From the NCBI GenBank assembly GCA_020466095.1, contig CM035807.1, positions 65,521,281 to 65,585,280 on the forward strand: 64,000 nt of DNA, given 5' to 3'. The position numbers and the translations under genes were made by a program. The notes beneath the pieces were generated by a model. That model did not search any database. It was given only the letters and a program-made list of their open reading frames with translations, and was not told where the DNA came from. The stretch is from Chlorops oryzae. Its lineage: Eukaryota; Arthropoda; Insecta; Diptera; Chloropidae. This document shows, piece by piece, positions 56,150 through 64,000 of this stretch (positions within the stretch are counted from its first letter, which is position 1; each line of letters starts with the position of its first letter).

Positions 56150-57759
56150 ATTGAAAATAAAGATAAAAAACACTTGAAAGCAGATAAAGGAAATGCGCTC
56201 GTTATTATGGATAAAGAAGAATACGATGCAAGAGTCCAGGAAAAATTCAAAACGGCCCTTACAGGGAATTCAGGAACGACCCCTTACCAGGAATTGTAAG
56301 CAGGACAGAAAAATGCATCGAAAAGTGCTCAAAGTACCTTGGATTCGACAAGAAATACATGAGAGTTTCAGCGCCGACACTTCCTCGCTTCAAGGCTTTG
56401 CCAAAAATTCACAAACCAGGGAAAGAAATGAGAGAAATTATTACCGCCAATAACTCCCCGTGCCATCGCATCGCAAAATGGTTAGTTAAAGAACTAACGG
56501 AAATTTTAGGCAACGGGAAAGAGTTTTCAGTTTCCTTCGACGTAAAAGCACTATACCCGAGCGTCGACGTAAAAGAAGCTATAAGGATCCTAGAAGAAGA
56601 ACTATTGAAGAAAAAACTGAACAAAGTCAAAGTTACCAACCTCATTCAACTAGCGCAGCTTTGCATGGAAGAAAACTACTTCACATTCAGGGGAAAATTC
56701 TACAAACAGACTAAAGGAGCACCAATGGGGAATCCACTGTCATCACTTTTGAGCGAGCGTTTTATGAACAAATTGGAGTCCAAATTAAAGGAAAACAACG
56801 AAATACCAAGAGTATGGATAAGAAACGTAGACGACATTTTTGCCATCATAAAAAGAGAAAAAGTACAAGAAAAACTGGAACAACTAAACAAAACACACAA
56901 AAACATTGTATTCACGTACGAAGAAGAAAAGGACGGAAGCTTACCTTTTCTGGATATACTTGTGTCACGTAAAAATAGGTCCTTCGAATTCGAGATTTAC
57001 AGGAAACCAACAGATACAAAACGCGTCATCCCCAACAACTCAAATCACTCTCCACAACAGAAGATGGCCTCTTTCCACCATATGGTACATAGAATGGTCA
57101 CACTGCCATTATCCAAAGAAGCCAAAGAAAAAGAGACAAAATACATTCAAGAAGTAGCAGAGATCAATGGTTACAGCCAAAACAGCATCAACAGAATTAT
57201 CGAGAAGAAAACCAGACAACTTGAACACAAAAATTTCACCACATTAACAGTAGATAAACCAAAAGTGAAGAGAGTAGCCACAACATACAACAACATCATC
57301 TCCAGAGGACTTAAACACAAATTAAAAAAGTTCAACATCGAATTAGTCTACACCAGCAGACCAAACCAGATAGCATCAAAACTGAAGTCCACAAAAGACC
57401 CTGTCGACAAGCTCAAAAAATCAGGAGTCTATAGAATAAACTGCGGCACATGCAACAAAATATACATCGGACAAACAAAGAGGTCTATTTCAGTGAGATT
57501 CTTGGAACACATTAAAGAAGCAAGGAAAACATCCAGAAAAGGTGAAACTCAAACGAGATCGAACGTCGCAAAACACATACTAGAGGAGAAACATAGTATC
57601 GACATCAATAACATAGAAATTATCAAAAACGTGAAGGAACACTGGAAACTTGAAGTAGCTGAAAGCGCCGAAATAAACAAACACCAAACACCTGCCTTAA
57701 TGAATGGATATAGAGGAAATATATCTTCGTGGCTGTTCAAATACCTGACGAAACACTAA
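56150..57759 (+). pseudogene. Penelope-like element: reverse transcriptase with GIY-YIG endonuclease
   Basis: The main frame is 56359-57759 (466 codons). An upstream piece in another frame (KADKGNALVIMDKEEYDARV, about 56175-56234) shows a one-base frameshift near 56300. RT motifs: SFDVKALYPSVDV (residues 59-71), QTKGAPMGNPLSSL (117-130) and the catalytic RNVDDIF (155-161), where Penelope elements usually have Tyr before VDD. From residue 356 there is a GIY-YIG endonuclease: GVYRINCGTC with the Cys pair typical of Penelope elements, then KIYIGQTKRSISVRFLEH. The N-terminal third is truncated near 56150. Such elements use RT plus GIY-YIG nicking to insert. This copy is 5' truncated and frameshifted but otherwise well preserved. 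Confidence 0.9.
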
Positions 57760-58140
57760 TCCTGATTGAAATAAACAAGGCCATAAAACCGGAAACTGAA
57801 AAGTTAAAAACAACGCCATAAAAATCGGACCTTTCATCCAAGAAAATTCTACCTGCTACCTGCGATAATCCAGAACAGACGAGGGACTAACAAAGCCCAG
57901 AAAATAAGAAAATATTTCAAGCACTTACCTGCTACCTGCCAACACCCAACCACCAAAATAGCAAACCACCACCAAAACCCACCCCTAATTAGGCTACCGA
58001 TTAAGTATAAATAGGAATAAAAGTCATAGATGTATTTAGAATTAGGAATCATCCTGATGAAGACGGAAGCGATTTCGCCGAAATACGTATAGATATATAC
58101 AAAATAAAGCGATTGAAATAAAAGTGAAAATTCCGAATCA
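57760..58140 (+). other. Penelope-like 3' tail with hammerhead-like core
   Basis: The untranslated tail after the ORF contains ctgatga (58054-58060) and gaaa (58080-58083), separated by 19 bases that include gcga-tt-tcgc. CTGATGA and GAAA around a short stem are the conserved halves of hammerhead ribozymes, which are known in Penelope-like elements. Flanking stems I and III are weak by eye, so activity is doubtful. Confidence 0.4.
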
Positions 58141-58188
58141 TTTTATTACTTAAAAGTTTTCAACGCAACAGACTCGAAAAAATATTAT

Positions 58189-58560
58189 ATGAAAATAAAA
58201 GTTATTTTGAAACGTTTGAACGAAAAAGGCAAGGGGAAAGAATGGTCGGAGGGGAAAGTTTTTGGCATTTTTGAGACTCTTGAGCGTCCCTCTATCTATT
58301 TTGGGAATGCCTTTTATTTGAAGCTTTTTTCTGAAAAAACTGAAGCTTTTTATTTTGCCTTTTATTTTTTTTGAGCAGTAAAAAAAGTTAGAATCTGACT
58401 TTTATTTTAAAAGTTAAAAATAAAAGGCAATTAATGCTTTATTTTTTTTCGAACAAATATAAAAGGCAAGTTCGGATTTTAATTTTTTCAAACGAATGAA
58501 ACGGGCAAACTGTGCCTTTTTCATTTTTCGAACAAATATAAAAGGCAAATCTACATACAT
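58189..58560. repeat. Inverted and direct repeats of an aaaaggcaa motif
   Basis: The string ttttcgaacaaatataaaag followed by gcaa occurs near 58448 and 58532, with related inverted forms (gccttttattttttttgagc near 58358). The short frame 58189-58374 lies over this simple sequence and is not a credible gene. Confidence 0.45.
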
Positions 58561-58610
58561 ATTACTATTTATCTCACAAACTATAGCCTTCCCATAAATT
58601 ACCAAGTCAA

Positions 58611-58737
58611 CACTGTTACGTTAATATAACATTACAGTGACGTAATTTAAAAGTGGAAAAACGTTCTAAGAACGTCACAATAAGGTTACAATAACGTTAT
58701 TATTTCCTACTCAACAACGTAACAGTGTAACAGAAAT
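58611..58737. repeat. Palindromic hairpin sequence, ~127 bp
   Basis: Outer strings acactgttacgtt and aacgtaacagtgt are inverted. At the centre acgttct-a-agaacgt is a perfect palindrome. Probably a tiny foldback/MITE. Confidence 0.55.
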
Positions 58738-58894
58738 CAGCCTATCAAAACGACGGAGAAAAAAATTTTGTTTTTTCTTTTCTCTTATTTATCTAAAAAA
58801 AATTTTTTTTTTATTTATAACTATTATTACTATTACTTAATTAATTTTTTTCAATTTTTTATCTTTCTTATTTGTCTTCAATTTTCTTTACTTC

Positions 58895-58966
58895 GATCGA
58901 GTCTCGAACCCACGACATTTCGCAACATCCAGCGTGCTAGGCGAACGCTTTAACCAGTAGGCTAAA
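58895..58966 (-). other. tRNA-like sequence (SINE head or tRNA pseudogene)
   Basis: The minus strand has tagcctactggttaaagcg (A-box region), a loop ctagcac with AGC in anticodon position, and ggttcgagac (B box). The anticodon and T stems pair poorly and an extra segment lies before the T arm. Downstream on the minus strand the DNA becomes A-rich, as in a tRNA-derived SINE. Confidence 0.4.
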
Positions 58967-59344
58967 CAAACAAACACATTTGTGGTTGAGGAAGGGAAGG
59001 GTAATGTGGTATACCTAATAGTTTTTTGCCGCCAACAACTACAATTTTTATCTGATTAAAATACTATTGAGCTATTGATATAATGTGAATGTGAGGCACA
59101 CACTACGTTAACTATTTAAGCGTTGGGGTTCCTTGTTTTTGACATATTTATCAATATATAAAAAAACTCGAATATCGGCAATTGCAAAATTTGAAGGGTA
59201 ATGTGGTACACCAGGTCTGTTAATGTTGTATAGTATACCACAACACCTGTAATTAATTTTTTTTTGTCTAATAAATAAGTTGTAGTTTATGTTTTATTTA
59301 TTGATTTATGTTTTTAGAAAGATAAAAGATTATTTGCAAGAATT

Positions 59345-59523
59345 GCAAAGAAAAATGGCACTGCGATTTGGAATACATTTGTCATGAGCCCAAACGAGCT
59401 CGCATTGCAGACATGTGACCCATGCTATAATAACGGCATCGTCCCCATTGGCTTTATCGCCATAATTACACACAGCTTCTTTTGTTGGTGGAAAATCCGA
59501 AAATTCCTCACCTGTTGTGTGAT
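59345..59523 (-). pseudogene. C-terminal zinc-finger-like exon of a pogo/Tigger-like transposase
   Basis: The minus-strand frame from the TTAA at 59524 reads HTTGEEFSDFPPTKEAVC, then CLQCELVWAHDKCI and FLCNSCK before a TAA. The C-x2-C...W-H-x3-C...C-x2-C pattern is the small zinc-binding tail seen at the C-terminus of many insect pogo/Tigger-type proteins. Joining it to the sequence beyond the piggyBac (one TTAA kept) extends the frame upstream as DSGENIILNHTTGEE. An AG splice-acceptor-like tttttag-type site lies a few codons further. The DDE core itself is absent here. Confidence 0.45.
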
Positions 59524-59741
59524 TTAACCCTGCTGTTTGATTAGAAAAAAGTTACATATCTTTCATTAGGAGACCATTTGGTCCATAGTGTAATTTTCAT
59601 AAAAGAATAATAAATAAATCTTAAGTTTTGTATTAATTATGATTTGGCACAACGTTAATATAATTTTCTACACTTTTTGTGTATCGTGGATTGTGGGATG
59701 CATTAATATGATGCATAAAGACAAAAAATCAGATTGAAAAA

Positions 59742-60550
59742 CAAGTAAGAAAGCTAAAGTCGGTCAAGCCCGACTTTGAAATACCCAGCGTCCCGACATT
59801 ATGAGCGCTTCGCTTTTACTTCGGAAGTTACGAAAAATCTTTATTTGTGGGCGTGGCAGTGGGCGGGCCACAAAAAAATTTTTCCTGCACCTTTCATTCG
59901 CCTTGGTGAACCTATGTTGCGAATTCGTAGCTTCTACGCCTTTTACTTCCGAAGTTATGAAAATTCTCTATTTGTAGGCGTGGCAGTGGGCGGGCTACAT
60001 AAATTTTTGTTCCTACACCTTTCATTTGCCTTGGTCAACCTATGCTGCGAATTTGAAGCTTCTACGCCTTTTACTTCACAAGTTACGATAAGCCCTTATT
60101 TTTGGGCTTATTTGTGGGCGCGGCTCGAGGAGGGCGGCGTCCATTTTTTGCCAGGATATGTCCCTTTTTGTAGTTTACTAGCACACCAAATATCAATGGA
60201 ATGTGTTGAGTGGTTCGCAAGTTACAAGCATTTTATTGAAAACACAATAAATTCATTTGTGGGCGTGGCAGTGGGCGGATGTCGCCCATTTTTACTTAGG
60301 ATCATACTCGGATCCCGATATACCTGTGTGCCAAATTTCGACTTGATTGGTTCAGCCGTTTCGGAGGAGATCCGACCACGGACGGACGGACAGACGGACG
60401 GACGGTCAGACGGACAGACGGACATGTCTAAATCGATTCAGTTTTTGATCCTGATCATTTCTGTATATAATTTTCTATATCTCCGGAGCTTAATTCTCCC
60501 TGTTACAAGATTTGCACAAAACTAATATACCCCGCTTGCGATGGGTATAA
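59742..60550 (+). repeat. DINE-1/Helentron-like repeat, family 2, inside piggyBac
   Basis: It begins caagtaagaaagctaaagtc with the cggtcaagcccg hairpin and ends accccgcttgcgatgggtat. It has two full gtgggcgtggcagtggg-type units. The 249-codon frame 59776-60525 lies entirely within it and shares its sequence with the repeat copies elsewhere, so it is not a gene. Confidence 0.85.
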
Positions 60551-60738
60551 TAAGTAATGGGACTCCCCTTTTTAAACTTCGATAATCACAAACACAAAAC
60601 AGCTGATAAAAATGTAAATTATGGGATTCCCCTATTTAAACTTAAGTTAAAAAAAAGCCCACTTCTTTGCATTGCTTTGTTCATTGTTGTGTTTTTACCC
60701 GAATCGAACGGACACGTTTCTTCTTCATTGGCGAAAAA

Positions 60739-62531
60739 ATGGCACGTAACTTACAAGAAAGTGAAACTCTCGAGCTGCTCTATGCAGATAGTGACTCAGA
60801 CCTTTCTGATTTGGACTATGAAGTGGAAAACTATGAGACATCTGAAGAATCTGAAATGGAAAGTGCGGCAGATGAAATTGAAGGAACCGCAAGCGATCCT
60901 TTGTTCACTGCAAAAAACAAAATGGTTTGGAGTGCCACTCCGTTTTGTACACCGATTCGAACCACCGCTGACAATATTATCTCAACCCGAGGAGGAGCAA
61001 CTCTTTATGCAACATCAAGATGCAGTGACATGATGTCCGCTTTTTTGCTATTTTTTCCACCCCCAATAGAAAGAATTATCATCGAATACACTAACAAACA
61101 TGGCAGATTTAAATATTGTGACAAATGGGTGGACATTGACGTAGACTCATTGCGAGCATATATTGCTGTACTCATTCTTGCAGGCGTGTGTCGGTATGTG
61201 CATTCTGTAAGGGCTTCTGCTTCTTTCTGATTCCTATTTTACTTTGATAGTGGCAGAAATGAGGACGTTCACGGCTTATTCGATGCAAAATTTGGCCGCC
61301 CTATTTTCCGGGCAATTATGTCTGAAGGCACTTTCCACATGATAACAAGTGCACTTCGTTTTGATGATGTAGCGAGCCGTAGAAAAATGCGCAGTACCGA
61401 TAAATTTGCACCTATTCGTGAACTGTGGGACTCTTGGCAAAAACTTCTTCCCAAGTTTTACAACTGCCATGAAAATGTGACCGTGGATGAGCAACTTGTG
61501 GCATTCAGAGGACGGTGCCCTTTTCGACAGTTCATGCCATCAAAACCGGCGAAATATGGTTTGAAGTTTTGGTTGTTAGTAGACTCCAAGTCCGGTTATG
61601 TATGGAAGATCCAACCATACCTTGGAAAAGAACCAAATTCAGCTCCCGAAAAGAACTTAGGAGAGCGCATAGTTTTGGATTTGACTATAGGTTTAAAAGG
61701 GCAAAATATCACAGGCGACAATTTTTTTTCTTCTCTTGATCTGGTAAATAAGCTGCGCGAAAGAAACCTTACTTATGTGGGAACAGTGCGCAAGAATAAA
61801 ACATTCATTCCATCGAAATTACTTATTGTAAAAAAAATTCCACTGTATCAGTCCACATTTGCTTTCAATGCCCAAGCGACATTAGTGTCATATATAAGCC
61901 ACAAAAATAAAGCCACAATACTGATAAGTTCAATGCACAAAACAGCTACAGTCGATCAAGAAGGACCGAAGAAAAAACCGGAAATTGTTTCTTACTATAA
62001 TTCTACGAAAGGTTAGTAGTATATTTATTCGCCTATAATTTTTTATAGCTCTTTTTCTTCTATTTCTTAGGCGGAGTGGACACCGCTGACCAAATGATTG
62101 GCTCGTACACAGTAAAACGGAAAACTAATCGGTGGCCAAATATTGTGTTTGAAAATATCCTGGATATCTCCGCTTTGAATGCTTAAATACTTTTTTCGGA
62201 GATCGATGCTTCATGGGGTCCAATAGATTCAAATCGCAGGCGACCAGAGTTTTTGCGACAACTAGCACTTTCGTTAGCTAACGCGCACATTTTAAAACGA
62301 AAAAGGTTACCACAACAACAGTTCTCAGCAGATTTATTGAAGCAAATACGCACATCGTCGCCCTCCACAGTGGAATCCTCAAGCAGTGCTGCTTCTAGTT
62401 CAAAGGATAGAAAACGAGGAATTTGTAAATGCTGCCAATCAAAATCTGACATTAGCTGCTCCATTTGTGGCAATTTCATATGCAAAACGCATCGTAGAAC
62501 ACTTTGTTCGGGTTGTATTGATCAAAATTGA
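60739..62531 (+). pseudogene. piggyBac transposase with two short introns and one nonsense codon
   Basis: The gene has three exons: 60739-61193, 61251-62011 and 62071-62531. Introns of 57 bp (gtatgtgc...tttgatag) and 59 bp (gttagtag...tttcttag) restore the frame exactly: GVCR-GRNEDVHG and STKG-GVDTADQM. The acidic N-terminus (SDSDLSDLDYE) is usual for the family. The catalytic triad is present: VDEQLVAFRGRCPF, ITGDNFFSSLDL and GGVDTADQM. The C-terminus is a Cys/His-rich domain (CKCCQSKSDISCSICGNFIC, THRRTLCSGC). A TAA at 62184-62186 interrupts ISALNA-ILFSEIDASW, where a Tyr codon is expected. It would remove the C-terminal domain needed for end binding in piggyBac. The polyadenylation signal aataaa overlaps the final stop. 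Confidence 0.92.
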
Positions 62532-63122
62532 ATAAAACCTTTATTAGATAAACAATAGCAGAATCACTTTAATTGAAATGAGAAAAATAACGTACTGGAC
62601 CAAATGGTCCCTAATGTAAGATACGTAACTTGTTATTTTTCTCAGTCCCACTTTATGTCGGAAAGTGCAATTTATGCAAAAAAACAATGTTTTATAAAAA
62701 TACCTCATTAGCATAAACCGTTAGTAAATATATATAATCGTTTCGAAGCTATATAAAGAATAAAAAATTTTTTGGACCAAATGGTCCTAATCTAACAGCA
62801 GGGTTAATATTATGTTTTCGCCACTATCGGTAGCCTAAAACAGTTTCTTGTTACATAAATGTAAGCTTCATGAAGTTTAAAAAATTTTTTAAATTAAAAA
62901 ATTCAGTTTTTAGCTGAGCTCAAAAAAAACACGAACACACTTCCACGCAGTTTCTTCCCAACTGATTTATAGCATGACTTGCAAAACTAAAAAACTGTCT
63001 TGCTTTCATAGTTCTATTAAAACGTGAAGCTATTAAGCGTAGTTCCGTTAACCCTGTGTGTTTAGTTAAAGAGAAAAGCTACTATACCACATTACCCGCC
63101 TATACCACATGACTCGCCCTTA

Positions 63123-63313
63123 CTCTATTCAAGCAGGCTCAGAAATAGCTAGGTGCAAATTTTGCGCGCTGAAATTTTGATCTATTGCATGAACGACCCT
63201 TATGGAAAGCGTGTGTAGAAATTTTGCAAAAACAGCTGGTTTCAATGTTTTCTTTGGTGAAAGAAGGAGAAGCGAATATCGCGCATATTTTGCGCATCAC
63301 AGTAGGCCTGCAA
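63123..63313. other. Sequence left of the retroposed insert
   Basis: Short DNA without recognisable gene. Its last 15 bases (acagtaggcctgcaa, 63299-63313) are the left target duplication of the following insert. Confidence 0.5.
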
Positions 63314-63917
63314 TATCAAAGAGAAATACTTCAACAAATTGCGCAGACATGTAAATCCACTTGCCCGTGGATTATCGAACACATCGTTCTCTTCGAGATT
63401 AAAAAGAAATGACCGGCCAGCAATTATAAATCGTTCTACAGCAGCAGGTGCAATCCATGCACATCCATAAACTCAGCTTTCCTAGCTGATCGTCTACTCG
63501 GTGGGTGCACTCCATGCACCCTTGCAATCCACGCACATCCATAAACTCAGCTTTCCTAGCTGATCGTCTACTCGGTGGGTGCACTCCATGCACCCTTGCA
63601 ATCCACGCACATTAATAAACTCAGCTTTCCTAGCTGATCGTCATCTCGGTGGGTGCACTCCATGCACCCTTGAAATCCACGCACAGCCTAGCTGCTTAAA
63701 TATTCATTTCCGCACCGCCAATATTACACGTGTTTCTTCACACATCAGCAAAGCCCAGTTTTCGGTATCCGAGGCCCGCAATGAACTTATTACTAAGTCA
63801 TAATCTTTTCAATTAAGAAAATGCTTTGTGATTTGTAATATTGTCCAATTAGGTGTAAGATTTAAAAACTTATTGCTAGACTCCTATATTAGAGGAGTGA
63901 TCCAATAAATAATAAAA

Positions 63918-63947
<30 letters not shown>
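63314..63947 (+). mobile_element. Poly(A)-tailed retroposed insert with 15 bp target duplications
   Basis: The 15-base direct repeat acagtaggcctgcaa lies at 63299-63313 and 63948-63962. The insert ends in aataaataataaaacgtttt and a run of about 25 A. This is the signature of LINE-machinery retroposition of a polyadenylated RNA. The 634 bp body has no convincing ORF or RT motif. It is a SINE, a 5'-truncated LINE tail or a processed non-coding RNA copy. Confidence 0.85.
63440..63690 (+). repeat. 74 bp minisatellite, about three copies, with hairpin
   Basis: The string ataaactcagctttcctagc starts at 63467, 63541 and (slightly changed) 63615, a 74 bp period. Each unit holds gggtgca-ctcca-tgcaccc, a perfect 7 bp stem with 5-base loop. 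The array lies inside the retroposed insert, so the parent RNA probably carried it. Confidence 0.8.
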
Positions 63948-63948
<1 letters not shown>

Positions 63949-64000
63949 CAGTAGGCCTGCAAAATTTCCGAGGCTGCGGAACTATTTTTCATACAAAATA

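Larger units (their letters stand above)
59528..62803 (+). mobile_element. piggyBac element with TTAA duplication and nested DINE
   Basis: Terminal inverted repeats are ccctgctgtttgattag (59528-59544) and its near inverse ctaatctaacagcaggg (62787-62803), flanked by TTAA at 59524-59527 and 62804-62807. Subterminal palindromes of the form ggaccaaatggtcc occur at about 59572, 62598 and 62774. The element is 3.28 kb including an 0.8 kb DINE-like insert between left end and transposase gene. Confidence 0.95.
58993..63122 (-). mobile_element. Pogo/Tigger-like element split by piggyBac
   Basis: Inverted strings gggtaatgtggtata (59000 and, as a variant, 59199 on the left; inverted near 63075-63089 and a variant at 63096-63108 on the right) bracket the region. 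The remaining coding piece (about 59345-59523, minus strand) is described separately. The ends are approximate and no target duplication was identified. Its middle is filled by the piggyBac at 59528-62803. Confidence 0.5.

Noticed and set aside
59776..60525. 249-codon open frame
   Set aside because: It lies wholly within a DINE-like repeat. Similar frames occur in other copies only because they share the repeat DNA, and part runs through the microsatellite.
63440..63690. Regular repeats considered as a CRISPR array
   Set aside because: The 74-bp units are repeated throughout with no unique spacers, in a eukaryotic retroposed insert.

Overview
The window looks like repeat-rich, AT-rich heterochromatin or intergenic DNA of a higher fly (Diptera, Brachycera; a tephritid-like genome is my guess). 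The basis is several BEL/Pao LTR retrotransposons, a jockey-type non-LTR fragment, a Penelope-like element, a piggyBac with 57 and 59 bp introns, and interspersed repeats built like Drosophila DINE-1/Helentron elements. I found no convincing single-copy host gene; almost everything recognisable is mobile-element DNA, much of it nested. A 100-base run of N (13416-13515) marks an assembly gap.

Layout. 1-8.9 kb: two inverted-repeat elements, a BEL LTR/leader scrap, a DINE-like repeat, a hAT (DUF4371) fragment, small tandem repeats, a MITE and a jockey remnant. 8.9-13.4 kb: 5' LTR, leader and gag-pol of BEL element E (+), cut by the gap. 13.5-15.0 kb: LTR end of another BEL (F), AT-rich DNA and DINE fragments. 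15.0-43.8 kb: one large nest of four BEL/Pao elements, all on the minus strand. Element C (gag 28706-30070, pol 15253-18892) is split by complete element B (18898-28700, target duplication atgag). B carries a DINE-like insert in its leader. Element A (30071-43804, truncated) is split by complete element D (30710-38685, target duplication ggacc), which carries an envelope-type ORF. 43.8-52.5 kb: a cruciform-prone foldback, a decayed BEL gag fragment, a small MITE, a TTAA-flanked 1.5 kb element with six copies of one 14-base motif, and a 2.2 kb foldback with a DINE inside. 52.5-58.2 kb: LTR scrap, a repeat-associated ORF remnant, a DINE, and a Penelope-like element with RT and GIY-YIG domains and a possible hammerhead core in its 3' tail. 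59-63.1 kb: a pogo/Tigger-like element split by a piggyBac at TTAA, itself split by a DINE. 63.3-63.95 kb: a poly(A)-tailed retroposed insert with 15 bp target duplications.

The nests give a clear relative chronology. Removing B, D or the piggyBac together with one copy of the target duplication rejoins a reading frame across each site. B and D have LTR pairs that differ at few positions, so both are recent, yet both have broken pol genes. The least expected item is a GC-rich 259-codon ORF in B, between integrase and 3' LTR, that encodes a second nucleocapsid-like zinc-knuckle set followed by an arginine/serine-rich tail.
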